Numbered from the stretch's first letter, positions 1 through 6,122 are shown. The stretch is DNA of 25,370 bases from Zwartia sp. (GCA_030653405.1 JAURZO010000007.1:1-25370); one strand, 5' to 3'. The notes: generated by a model from the letters alone, not told the origin. Program-made: numbers and translations.

Positions 1-4
1 GTGA

Positions 5-230
5 GGGTGTGATTCAACGCGCTTAGGGATTGAGGAATTGGCTGAGTCGGCGACTAGGCAACTCGGTTCGGCGATGAGAATATCAAAGAGAGCAGTACGT
101 TTTCCACGGACAGTTTGTGGAAGTGTTGCCGCATAGCAGGACATTTGAATTCCAGATGGTTGATAAAGTAGTCATTAAAGGGAAGATTGCTAGAGCGATT
201 GAGGATCCCAGCGTGATGAGTGCGGATTGA
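5..230 (+). pseudogene. decayed C-terminal coding remnant, unknown family
   Basis: A reading frame open from the left window edge (about residues ending LAESATRQLGSA, to about position 76) runs into a second frame (78-230) ending with FEFQMVDKVVIKGKIARAIEDP region and TGA at 228-230. Together they read like one protein C-terminus broken by a single frameshift near 76. No start codon or ribosome site supports a gene beginning inside the window. The family is not firmly recognised, and the gene may begin left of the window. The call rests on protein-like composition only. Confidence 0.4.
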
Positions 231-349
231 TTAGGACGCGAAGTCACTATAACGTTGGACGTTATTCAAGTGGGCTAAGGGTGGGATCGTTTTACGCTTA
301 ATAGGCTTGGTTAAATTTACGAGAGATTTGACATGAGTAATTCAACGCA

Positions 350-415
350 ATGAATGTAGTACTGTTCGGTGCAGGCGCTAGTCACGGTGCCGGCGAGATT
401 GGGGCCTGTAAATAA
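350..415 (+). pseudogene. broken N-terminus of a SIR2-like / NAD-binding defence protein
   Basis: An ATG at 350 opens a 21-codon frame reading MNVVLFGAGASHGAGEIG before a stop at 413-415. A short hydrophobic strand followed by GAGAS near the N-terminus is the usual start of SIR2-like NAD-binding proteins, which are common in defence islands. The rest of such a protein (normally several hundred residues) is missing: the DNA runs directly into the ribosome site of the next gene. A small upstream frame (333-353) overlaps its ATG as ATGA. Reading it as a SIR2-like fragment is inference from the motif alone. Confidence 0.4.
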
Positions 416-455
416 TTCTTTGCAAATTGCTGGTGGATTAATCATTGGAGCGCAC

Positions 456-1424
456 ATGCCCAGCTGGCTTCTCGATCGACTGTTCAAACGTCAAGAGCAA
501 CCTAGTGCTCAATTTGCATTTCAAGGCACGGTTAACTGGATGCGTGCCTTGGCGATTTTGGCGGACGATCAGACATTTTCAAACCAAGCTTTGCAAACTA
601 AGTACCTTCTTGTACGGCGTCGGAAAGCTAATCCAGCAGCAGATACACTCGCATTTGAGATGCTTCTTATGGGGCTGCATAATCTTTACGGCTTGAAGTC
701 CCTTTGTACCCCGGAGACTGACAAGTACGGCATTGTGCGTTCGGCAATCATCTCTTGGTACTACTGCACTTATTACTCATCCAAGGCAATGATCGCATCA
801 TGTAGTGGTTCAGATCCTCAAACGCACGCGAAGTCTGCCAAGGTTTGGCAATCCGACATAGTAGAAGCTGGCCTTGCGGTAAAGCCCTTCTCTTTCATGC
901 TTAGCAATGTAGTTACCCAGACGGTGAATCTAGAAATTGCCGGTCTAAGGCAAGGAAACAAACACGACCTAAGTCTGGAACCAAAAAATCAAGTTGAGGC
1001 CCTTGGCGCCGCGCTCTCGTATCTCAAGGGAACTGCAGAATATATCAAATGGCAAATCGAAGAAGAGGTTAAGACTAGTCGATCATACCGAGAGTTAGCC
1101 ATACAAAACTTCAGAACCGCCGCAGCCAGAGCTTTTCGAGATGAGCAACTTCGACGGGAGTCTGTGAATTTCCTTGTTCAAGCTTTCCGCTATCGCGGCA
1201 AGGCCAATTATCGTGACTCAATCTATCTCTCGTACGGTGCAGATCGCACGGGGCGCATTACATCGTTTGTATCTGATTTGAGCACAGTCGCAGAGCGCTT
1301 TTTAACTATGGCTGCCCATTATGTTGCCAGACGTACTGAGCGAGGAACTTGGCAACAGTTTGTTGCGGATATGGACGAAAATTTGAGGTTTGAATCTCCG
1401 ATTGACCTTCATGCAATCACATAA
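456..1424 (+). CDS. hypothetical HEPN-like protein, first gene of an Abi-type operon
   Basis: Encodes 322 residues from ATG 456, chosen because GGAG (447-450) lies 5 bases upstream. A longer GTG start at 369 would run back through the broken SIR2-like fragment. I do not recognise the family with certainty. An alpha-helical block at about residues 92-116 (IISWYYCTYYSSKAMIAS) resembles the core helix of HEPN-type helical domains, which include many RNases and nucleotidyltransferase partners. There is no clear RX4-6H motif, signal peptide or membrane segment. The gene ends 22 bases before an Abi_C gene on the same strand, so the two probably form an operon with a shared anti-phage or stress role (inference). 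Confidence 0.65.
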   Translation: MPSWLLDRLFKRQEQPSAQFAFQGTVNWMRALAILADDQTFSNQALQTKYLLVRRRKANPAADTLAFEMLLMGLHNLYGLKSLCTPETDKYGIVRSAIISWYYCTYYSSKAMIASCSGSDPQTHAKSAKVWQSDIVEAGLAVKPFSFMLSNVVTQTVNLEIAGLRQGNKHDLSLEPKNQVEALGAALSYLKGTAEYIKWQIEEEVKTSRSYRELAIQNFRTAAARAFRDEQLRRESVNFLVQAFRYRGKANYRDSIYLSYGADRTGRITSFVSDLSTVAERFLTMAAHYVARRTERGTWQQFVADMDENLRFESPIDLHAIT

Positions 1425-1446
1425 AACTTAATAGGTGTAGAGAAGT

Positions 1447-2190
1447 ATGAACGAGCTTTTCGATCAAGCGGAATCATTACAAAATCTCTTGGTGTCTCAA
1501 GCAACTGGGGGTAAAGAGGACGATGCTGAATACATGCGCCTGCGTCAGGTCATGCTCTTCCAGTTATCGGTAGACTCAGTAGTACCTCGTTTTGTTCGAA
1601 CTTGTAGAAATCTTGCCCAGTTCTGGCAGTTCATAAAGCACGAGTTCAGTACGTACGCAGAGCGCAGGGAATATATATGGCGAGAGTTCCGACCGTTGCT
1701 AGAGTTGCTGGAGCGTGGTGCAACAACGCCGTCAGATGAGCTAATCTCCGGAGCTATTGAAAAGTTCGATTCATCGCATGTCCAAGCTGCGTGGTCAAAG
1801 GCATTAGACCGGCGAAACTCTGACCCAGAAGGCGCAATTACAGTTGCGAGAACTCTCTTGGAGTCGATTTGCAAACACATACTTGATGAGGCCGTTGTGA
1901 CATACGGTGAGGGACCGGATTTAAATAAGTTGTACCGTTTGACAGCAGAGCAGCTCAATATCGCCCCATCCCAGCACACTGAGCAAGTATTCAAGCAGAT
2001 TCTCGGCGGCTGCACCGCAGTTGTCGAAGGACTGGGCTCGTTGCGCAACAGACTGAGCGACTCACATGGACAAGGAAAAATCGGTGCTAAACCAGCACCC
2101 AGACATGCAGAGTTAGCTGTGAATCTGGCAGGTGCACTGGCAACTTATCTGCTCTCGACTTGGGAGGCTCGCAATGAAGCGGAAACCTAA
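1447..2190 (+). CDS. abortive infection family protein with Abi_C C-terminal domain
   Basis: A 247-residue protein. Residues about 108-240 match the abortive-infection C-terminal domain family: a helix GAITVARTLLESICKHIL (129-146), then LRNRLSDSHG (199-208), then a final helix around AELAVNLAGALATYLL (221-236). R200-N201 with H207 forms the RNx(n)H signature of HEPN-type ribonucleases, so RNA cleavage is a reasonable but untested role. The N-terminal ~100 residues are helical and not assigned. The start ATG 1447 is 22 bases after the preceding gene, suggesting co-transcription. A broken third frame overlaps its 3' end. Family call is firm; function in defence is from the family, not shown here. 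Confidence 0.8.
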   Translation: MNELFDQAESLQNLLVSQATGGKEDDAEYMRLRQVMLFQLSVDSVVPRFVRTCRNLAQFWQFIKHEFSTYAERREYIWREFRPLLELLERGATTPSDELISGAIEKFDSSHVQAAWSKALDRRNSDPEGAITVARTLLESICKHILDEAVVTYGEGPDLNKLYRLTAEQLNIAPSQHTEQVFKQILGGCTAVVEGLGSLRNRLSDSHGQGKIGAKPAPRHAELAVNLAGALATYLLSTWEARNEAET

Positions 2191-2345
2191 CTTTTTATCT
2201 GAGGACTCACGCTGAAGTACAAGAAACTTTTCGCTGGGGATGGCATGAGGCAGACGCCGCAGTCGTATATGAATTGCCAGGGACCGCGAAGGGTCGAGTA
2301 ATGATATTAGGGGTAAACGATGCTAAAAAGATCGTATATCCATAA
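2174..2345 (+). pseudogene. frameshifted third frame of the Abi-type operon
   Basis: An ATG at 2174, inside the 3' end of the Abi_C gene, starts MKRKPNFLSEDSR and hits TGA at 2213-2215. Directly afterwards another frame continues with protein-like sequence (ETFRWGWHEADAAVVYELPG, then GRVMILGVNDAKKIVYP) to TAA 2343-2345. One frameshift near 2211 would join them into a ~56-residue peptide whose start overlaps the upstream gene, as in a translationally coupled operon. No family was recognised. It could be a remnant of a longer gene cut off by the AbiEi region. Confidence 0.4.
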
Positions 2346-2362
2346 AGCTTCGCTAGGTTACG

Positions 2363-2962
2363 TCAAACCAAGCTCTCTAGATATGGACGCATGACATTAG
2401 CCACCCTACAGAGCTGGGCAGCTTCCCAGAGTTCATCCATGGTCACCTTTTTTTGTCGCCAGGCATCTCTTAGCGCCTCAAGCGCAACGTCAAGTCCAAT
2501 CTTATTGCGGAATTTAAAACAGTCAGCGATGGTTTTCGCCACTGTTGTCACGGGTAGCTGAGCGATTCCATCGATTGATTTTGCCTCCACGCAGAGGCCG
2601 GGGTCGTTGAAGCGAAAGATGCGCAGTGGGGGATAGGTCACGCTCGGGGGTCTTGCTTTGGACGAGATGGCAACCCACACCTCATGTGGTGCTTGTGTTG
2701 TCAGGCCGTGGATTTGCAGCGCCGTCAGCAAGCAAAAAACCATGTTGGGATATTTGATTGCAAGCTGCGCGAGTTGGTCTGCCTCGGTGACGGCTCTGTT
2801 CGGGGCGGCATAAAGGCCACGGCTAATTCTGATCAGTGAGCCGCTGCTTAGTAGCTGCTGGAGTTTTTCTCCTGCGACACCTATGCGCGCGAGCTCACAT
2901 GCACGGACCAGACCTTTGGTGCGTATCAGTTCGAGTGCGGGATGAGTGTTTTTTGCTTGCAT
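2363..2962 (-). CDS. AbiEi-family antitoxin / transcriptional regulator (orphan)
   Basis: A 199-residue protein of the type IV TA antitoxin AbiEi family. The N-terminal ~60 residues form the winged helix-turn-helix, with ELARIGVAGEKLQQLLSSG and the wing RISRGLYAAP. The remainder (FCLLTALQIHGLTTQAPHEVWVAI..., RIFRF, ...LPVTTVAKTIADCFKFRNKIGLDVALEAL) is the usual C-terminal domain. In intact systems a nucleotidyltransferase toxin AbiEii follows directly. Here the 170 bases downstream (toward 2190) hold no such gene, so it is an orphan. A near-perfect inverted repeat 19 bases upstream of the start is a likely autoregulatory operator. A decayed copy of its last ~20 codons lies at 4766-4830. Confidence 0.85.
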   Translation of the reverse strand: MQAKNTHPALELIRTKGLVRACELARIGVAGEKLQQLLSSGSLIRISRGLYAAPNRAVTEADQLAQLAIKYPNMVFCLLTALQIHGLTTQAPHEVWVAISSKARPPSVTYPPLRIFRFNDPGLCVEAKSIDGIAQLPVTTVAKTIADCFKFRNKIGLDVALEALRDAWRQKKVTMDELWEAAQLCRVANVMRPYLESLV

Positions 2963-2980
2963 ACGCTATTTGACGAAATT

Positions 2981-3006
2981 GTCGGATAAAGTAAATTTAT
3001 TCCGAC
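2981..3006. promoter_or_regulatory. inverted repeat, probable AbiEi operator
   Basis: GTCGGATAAA (2981-2990), a 5-base spacer, then TTTATTCCGAC (2996-3006). The arms pair completely apart from one bulged base. It sits 19-44 bases upstream of the AbiEi start on the minus strand, in AT-rich DNA. AbiEi proteins are known to repress their own promoters through inverted repeats, so an autoregulatory role is likely but inferred. Confidence 0.5.
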
Positions 3007-3016
3007 ATATTCATAG

Positions 3017-3217
3017 GGAAATGATGAGGCAGATATTGCCGCCTACCTTCAGGTTGCAACAGAAGATGGTGATCCAGCACTCTTGGCGGCAGCGTTGGGT
3101 GACATCGCCAGAGCCCGAGATATGACTCAACTGGCCCGCGAGACCGGCCTATCTCGGGAAAGTCTTTATAAGGGTCTTTCGGGTGAGGGTGCACAACCCG
3201 GGGATCGTCAGGGGTAG
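3017..3217 (+). pseudogene. HigA-family antitoxin remnant lacking both ends
   Basis: From just after a stop at 3014-3016 the frame reads DIAAYLQVATEDGDPALLAAALGDIARARDMTQLARETGLSRESLYKGLSGEG and stops at 3215-3217. This is the COG3636/HigA-like antitoxin pattern: an acidic N-terminal helix, then the helix-turn-helix TQLARETGLSRESLYKGLS. The first ~15 residues and start codon are missing, and the C-terminal recognition/dimer segment after GAQPG is lost. It closely resembles the gene at 11987-12232. No toxin gene is next to it. Not expected to make a functional antitoxin. Confidence 0.7.
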
Positions 3218-3290
3218 CAATTAAAAAATTAGATGATCGCTTGCAAGCCTTTGATTAAAAGCACGTCAAGAAGCTTGAGTGCTGGGCCTG
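3181..3290. repeat. copy 1 of a ~105-bp diverged repeat (HigA tail / HigA2 tail junction)
   Basis: Holds the 3' end of the HigA remnant on the plus strand facing the 3' end of a HigA2-type antitoxin on the minus strand. A second, diverged copy lies at 4339-4445. Shared blocks include the ATTAGATGA..CGCTT.CAAG region and GCACGT.AAGAAGCTTGAGTG (18 of 19 bases near 3261-3282). Confidence 0.6.
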
Positions 3291-3365
3291 ATGGGAGTGT
3301 TTCCCCTTGCTCCCATTTGCGAAAAGTCGAGGCGGTGGTGTTTAGATGACAGCGCTTGGTTGACC
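3229..3365 (-). pseudogene. 3' remnant of a HigA2/YiaG-type XRE antitoxin
   Basis: On the minus strand the frame reads LNTTASTFRKWEQGETLPSG then PALKLLDVLLIKGLQAII and stops at 3231-3229. The W-E-x-G-x-x-x-P-S-G-x-A-L-K-L-L pattern is the second half of the helix-turn-helix in HigA2/MqsA-like antitoxins, where it forms the protein's C-terminus. The first half is absent. Upstream the frame shifts near 3345 (NQALSSK in the neighbouring frame fits the expected preceding helix) and then merges with the intact HigA gene. A sister remnant lies at 4399-4576. Confidence 0.7.
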
Positions 3366-3701
3366 GTGAACGGGGGTAGGCTCGGCTGGCACAACAGACA
3401 GTCGCATACCTACTGCATGAAGCACTGCCAAAAGAGTCTTGAGCGTCGGGTTGCCGCTCGGTGACAGTGCCCGATACAAAGCCTCACGGGTGACTCCCGC
3501 CTCTTGGGCCACGGTCGCAAGTCCGCCATAGGCCTCGGCAATATCGCGCAGTGCGAGCAGGCCGACGGCGCGATGATCCGGATTGTCCAATTCTTCCAGC
3601 GCCGATTTCAGGTACTCCACCGCAAAGGCCCGATCAGCACGTAGCTCGGCAATGGTCGCCTCGTTATGGGAAACCGAAGCGGCATGTTTGAGTTTGCTCA
3701 T
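3342..3701 (-). CDS. higA: HigA-family antitoxin of a HigBA pair
   Basis: 119 residues from ATG 3701, chosen because this ATG overlaps the toxin stop as ATGA, while an in-frame ATG at 3728 lies inside the toxin gene. Residues ~60-110 hold the DNA-binding helix-turn-helix GLATVAQEAGVTREALYRAL followed by SPSGNPTLKTLLAVLHAVGM, the complete COG3636 pattern that is truncated in the two other copies in this window. It neutralises the RelE-like toxin encoded just upstream and probably represses the operon. The last ~12 residues (after RLSVVP) are unusual and overlap DNA derived from a HigA2 remnant, suggesting the stop codon was acquired at a recombination junction. Confidence 0.85.
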   Translation of the reverse strand: MSKLKHAASVSHNEATIAELRADRAFAVEYLKSALEELDNPDHRAVGLLALRDIAEAYGGLATVAQEAGVTREALYRALSPSGNPTLKTLLAVLHAVGMRLSVVPAEPTPVHGQPSAVI

Positions 3702-4021
3702 GTATTTCTCCGTTTCCAGTCCAGCCAATATTCCTTTGCCCGTTTGATATCCGTATCCTGCGTGCGCTTGTCGCCGCCGCAGAGCAGGATGACCAACGTA
3801 GTGCCATGCCGCCCTAGATACACGCGATAGCCGGGACCAATGTCTTCGCGCAACTCCAGCACACCTTCGCCGACTGATTTGATGTCACCGAAGATGCCCA
3901 GGGACACTCGCCGAAAACGGATTTCCAACTTGGCCCTGGCCCGCGCGTCACGCATTTCCGCAAGCCAGTCTGTCAAAGGTGTATGGCCATCAAGGCGCTG
4001 ATAACGGTGCACTTCAATCAT
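3698..4021 (-). CDS. higB: RelE/HigB-family toxin (phage Gp49-like)
   Basis: 107 residues of the RelE/ParE superfamily, Gp49-like/HigB branch: ..PLTDWLAEMRDARARAKLEIRFRRVSLGIFGD, then VLELREDIGPGYRVYLGRHG, LVILLCGGDKRTQDTDIKRAKEYWLDWKRR. The L-R-x-x-x-G-x-G-Y-R-V-Y and L-L-x-G-G-D-K-x-x-Q-x-x-D-I-x-x-A signatures are diagnostic. The family cleaves mRNA on the ribosome. The toxin gene precedes the antitoxin, the reversed order usual for HigBA, with a 4-base overlap. Length is normal and no key region is missing, so the pair looks intact. Spaced repeats just upstream of the ATG may be the operator. Confidence 0.88.
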   Translation of the reverse strand: MIEVHRYQRLDGHTPLTDWLAEMRDARARAKLEIRFRRVSLGIFGDIKSVGEGVLELREDIGPGYRVYLGRHGTTLVILLCGGDKRTQDTDIKRAKEYWLDWKRRNT

Positions 4022-4024
4022 GGA

Positions 4025-4049
4025 GTAACCTATATTGTAACTTATAATT
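4025..4049. promoter_or_regulatory. direct repeat upstream of higBA, possible operator
   Basis: GTAACCTATATT (4025-4036) is followed immediately by GTAACTTATAATT (4037-4049), a 12-base tandem repeat ending 4 bases from the higB start codon on the minus strand. Its AT-rich units resemble -10 elements. Position and repetition suggest HigA-controlled promoter DNA; this is inferred. Confidence 0.35.
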
Positions 4050-4186
4050 CACACGAATCAATGTGCGCGAAGTCCCGGTGAAAAGCAGTTGGACAAGGAT
4101 GCGCCGCCAAGCCGTGTAGTACGAATTTCCGGTCAATGGCTGCTCGGGATTGAAGATTGATGGGCTCTCAGAGAGGGAGTTTGCGT

Positions 4187-4225
4187 GTCCACTCAACTGC
4201 AATTCCTCCGAAATAAGTTGCTAAA
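4187..4225 (-). pseudogene. scrap of the unknown GGIALEW gene
   Basis: On the minus strand this reads YFGGIAVEWT and then stops at the following KLPL. Bases 4187-4210 match 5132-5155, inside the intact gene at 4939-5367, at 23 of 24 positions and in the same orientation and frame. The intact protein reads GGIALEWTIG there. Only this core of the gene survives. Confidence 0.55.
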
Positions 4226-4235
4226 GGTGGACAGC

Positions 4236-4322
4236 AATGAGCTAGTGAGCCTGATCATGCGGATGGAGAGATTGATATGCGAAGCGTTGTGTCGTGACAA
4301 AAGTGATCCTTGTGTCTTCTGA
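4236..4322 (+). pseudogene. scrap of the alpha/beta-hydrolase 3' end (copy 3)
   Basis: The frame ELVSLIMRMERLICEALCRD ending at TGA 4320-4322 aligns with the C-terminus of the hydrolase at 11170-11793 (TLDLVRMRIGRLIFEALSRD). At DNA level 4257-4298 matches the region around 11736-11777 at roughly four of five bases. It begins 10 bases after the preceding GGIALEW scrap. The rest of the hydrolase gene is absent. Confidence 0.5.
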
Positions 4323-4338
4323 GTAATATGATTTTTTC

Positions 4339-4445
4339 GGGCGAGAGTTCACAACTTGAACATCCCCAAGGGTAGCGATCAATAAATTAGATGAACGCTT
4401 ACAAGTTTTTGTCTGCAAGCACGTTAAGAAGCTTGAGTGACAGGC
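4339..4445. repeat. copy 2 of the ~105-bp diverged repeat
   Basis: Matches 3181-3290 over most of its length with scattered changes, keeping the same layout: a scrap of HigA tail on the plus strand joined to a HigA2-type tail on the minus strand. The best block is GCACGTTAAGAAGCTTGAGTG. Confidence 0.6.
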
Positions 4446-4576
4446 TTTTTGCGCTGAGCTCTCTCACTGGTTTGGAAAATTTTCTCAAACTCACGCATGG
4501 TTATTTTGCTGATTGCGCCGGCTTTATGAAGAGCCTTCATGTCACGTCGTAATGAATCAATGATTTTGCTTTTCAC
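4399..4576 (-). pseudogene. HigA2/YiaG-type XRE antitoxin with internal deletion
   Basis: GTG 4576, preceded by GGAG with a 6-base gap, starts a 50-codon frame: MKSKIIDSLRRDMKALHKAG followed by AISKITMREFEKIF, then unrelated residues to a stop at 4424. The N-terminal pattern (M-x-A-L-H-K-A-G-A-I-x-K-x-T-M-R-E-F) is that of HigA2-type antitoxins, which are normally ~100 residues. The C-terminal part survives one frame over (SLSLKLLNVLADKNL, stop 4401-4399), so the middle, including most of the helix-turn-helix, has been deleted. No toxin gene lies upstream. Confidence 0.65.
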
Positions 4577-4765
4577 ACGCTATCTCCACACAGCTTACGT
4601 CGGTGAATCTTATGCCAACGTCTTCGTAAGAGGTGTTGCTCGATGCAACACTTGTTTTCCATCTGTAACGTTATGTATTTATGTATTTATGACGGATAAC
4701 GATAAGCAGGGTGCGATTTCATATCATCGTGACCGGTGATTTCACGAAAGCGTGACCGTTTTATG
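4577..4765. other. gap with no gene recognised
   Basis: Between two antitoxin remnants no open frame looks like a gene. It holds a short tandem GTATTTAT repeat (near 4674-4689), a CGTGACCG direct repeat (near 4727 and 4750) and one terminator-like hairpin. Any toxin partner of the decayed HigA2-type antitoxin would have been here and is gone. Confidence 0.5.
4633..4658 (+). terminator. terminator-like hairpin
   Basis: GTGTTGC (4633-4639), a 5-base loop and GCAACAC (4645-4651) form a perfect 7-bp stem followed by TTGTTTT on the plus strand. This resembles a weak intrinsic terminator. No clear plus-strand gene ends just upstream, so it may be a leftover. Confidence 0.35.
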
Positions 4766-4830
4766 TCAAACAAAGTTCTCTAGAAATGGAGCCATGACTT
4801 TTGCGTGGCTGCAAGTGGTCCGCGCTGTTT
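4766..4830 (-). pseudogene. 3' scrap of an AbiEi-family gene
   Basis: On the minus strand the frame ends AKVMAPFLENFV and TGA (4768-4766), matching the end of the AbiEi gene at 2363-2962 (ANVMRPYLESLV, TGA). The DNA shared around the stop (GTCAAAC.AAG.TCTCTAGA.ATGGA) matches 2362-2388 closely. Similarity fades past ~4830; 4831-4938 holds nothing recognisable. Confidence 0.55.
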
Positions 4831-4938
4831 ATCTCTACCCACTACCCACTGAATGGGGATTTATTCTGCCGAATAAGTAGGCGGATACAGACGTCTTCGC
4901 GATTATGTCTCGGCATAGTCGAATTGGTCTACGGTCGA

Positions 4939-5367
4939 CTACTTCTTGGCATTGGGTATTTTTTCGTCCTTTGACATCGCATTGATGAACGTCATGAACT
5001 GAGGCATGATTTCAGTGCTGTGCACGTCGATCACCAAGTCGATCTCGTTAAGAGTTTCAATATTCACAGCATTCAAGGTCATTTGCGAGCCTGTCTCCTC
5101 GACTTCGGCACTCGCCTCCCATGCGCCAATCGTCCACTCAAGTGCAATTCCTCCGCTCCGAAGCGGATAGATGTGTGGGAGTGGAGCGGGCTGGATGGCG
5201 ACATTGACCAAGAATCTACGCATTGCTTCGATTGCTGCCGGCGATGAGGCATGGTTCTCGTTGTCGTACCAGCCCGCCGGGGTCGCTCGTATCTCTTCTA
5301 GCCGTGAGTCGGAGCTTATCGTTGCCAAGCTCGACAACCAACAACTTTGGTTTTCAATCGGGGTCAT
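4939..5367 (-). CDS. conserved hypothetical protein (GGIALEW family)
   Basis: 142 residues, no signal peptide or membrane segment. Visible features: RLEEIRATPAGWYDNENHASSP (about 22-43), a helix around AIEAMRRFLVNVA, then APLPHIYPLRSGGIALEWTIGAWEASAEVEETG (about 78-110), a beta-rich stretch ending in an acidic strand, and a C-terminal helix. Proteins with this pattern (x-P-x-G-W-x-D-x-E..., G-G-I-x-L-E-W) recur beside toxin genes in bacteria but have, to my knowledge, no assigned function; an immunity or antitoxin role would be a guess. No strong ribosome site precedes ATG 5367. A scrap of a second copy is at 4187-4225, so it belongs to the set of genes that turn over here. Confidence 0.6.
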   Translation of the reverse strand: MTPIENQSCWLSSLATISSDSRLEEIRATPAGWYDNENHASSPAAIEAMRRFLVNVAIQPAPLPHIYPLRSGGIALEWTIGAWEASAEVEETGSQMTLNAVNIETLNEIDLVIDVHSTEIMPQFMTFINAMSKDEKIPNAKK

Positions 5368-5387
5368 GGAGTCTGTGAAAGAATCAT

Positions 5388-5465
5388 ATGCTGAGGCTTG
5401 AGTTTGTGTCGATGAAATCCAATTTCATAAACATGAGCCACTGGCGCCCTGAATTAGGATTTTAA
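5388..5465 (+). pseudogene. 5' remnant of a Fic gene (left copy)
   Basis: Bases 5400-5450 match 10031-10081, the beginning of the intact Fic gene, at 47 of 51 positions. The four differences are ATG/ATA, TTC/TTT, AGC/AGT and CAC/CTC. The frame reads EFVSMKSNFINMSHWRPELG and stops at 5463-5465; homology ends after WRP. The remainder of the Fic gene is gone, replaced by the minus-strand AbiEi-like gene whose stop codon (5456-5454) lies inside this remnant. Confidence 0.75.
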
Positions 5466-6122
5466 CCACTGCAATAAAAGTTTCTTCGTAGAGAGAGATC
5501 CGTAATCTGAAACGGCCCGCTTCAACTTGACCTGATCGAAACCTGACAGTTTGCGCTCCGCCAACTTAAGCACTCGTATTTTATCTTCAGCCAATTCTTC
5601 CAGATTATTGATTGCATCCACCAGTAAGAATTCTGGTGTGAGTTTCTTCGGAAAGCGCGGCTTGACGCGGAAATCAAATTGACGGTTCCCGAACGAAAAG
5701 AGGCCGTGCCGCTTGTGGTTGTACACAAAGGTTTTGTTATAGAGCTGTGTCATTCCCAAGCCCAGCGTGTTGTAGCTGGATGGGGAAAACACAAGAAAGT
5801 CCTTGTCGCGCAGGAATGCTGCAATCAGTTCCTGATCGGCTGGGGGCAGCAGTCCAAATACCGATTTCTTTGGTGCGTAGTAGAGTCCTTGAGCCAATCG
5901 CTGCAATGCGCCTTCTGTAACAAGCTCGCGGAGGTGTCTGTCAACTGCGTTGGACACCTTCGCCAAATCCTCTCTGCGATAGACCTTACCAGCGTGGAGT
6001 GTCCTGGCGACTTGATCCAAGGCGTGCGATCGCGTCGGTAGCGAGGCTTTACCGAAAGGTAAGGGTGCAAGTTGTTGAGCACTAAGTGCCATTGCATGAT
6101 TTCTCATTAATAATTCATGCAA
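5454..6122 (-). CDS. AbiEi-like / DUF6088 antitoxin-type regulator (orphan)
   Basis: 222 residues. A winged helix-turn-helix spans about residues 35-90 (LDQVARTLHAGKVYRREDLA, RHLRELVTEGALQRLAQGLYYAPKKSVFG), the pattern of DUF6088/AbiEi-family proteins, followed by a domain with FLVFSPSSYNTLGLGMTQLYNKTFVYNHKR and a helical C-terminus. The family usually controls a downstream AbiEii-like nucleotidyltransferase. Here downstream DNA holds a Fic scrap and an unrelated gene, so no toxin partner exists. The start is uncertain: ATG 6122, 6107 or 6092 are all possible and none has a clear ribosome site. It differs greatly from the AbiEi at 2363-2962, so it is a separate acquisition. It sits between the two decayed ends of a Fic-hydrolase module. 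Confidence 0.75.
   Translation of the reverse strand: MHELLMRNHAMALSAQQLAPLPFGKASLPTRSHALDQVARTLHAGKVYRREDLAKVSNAVDRHLRELVTEGALQRLAQGLYYAPKKSVFGLLPPADQELIAAFLRDKDFLVFSPSSYNTLGLGMTQLYNKTFVYNHKRHGLFSFGNRQFDFRVKPRFPKKLTPEFLLVDAINNLEELAEDKIRVLKLAERKLSGFDQVKLKRAVSDYGSLSTKKLLLQWLKS

Noticed and set aside
1545..2048. Minus-strand open frame of 167 codons
   Set aside because: Complete antisense overlap with the clearly recognised Abi_C gene.
3279..3464. Plus-strand open frame of 61 codons
   Set aside because: It is the antisense shadow of the HigA2-type remnant and of higA; no ribosome site and no protein-like features.
4053..4160. Plus-strand stretch reading EKQLDKDAPPSRVVRISGQW in an open frame
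   Set aside because: It looks protein-like but is short, lacks a start and matches no family I can name, so it is not listed as a gene.
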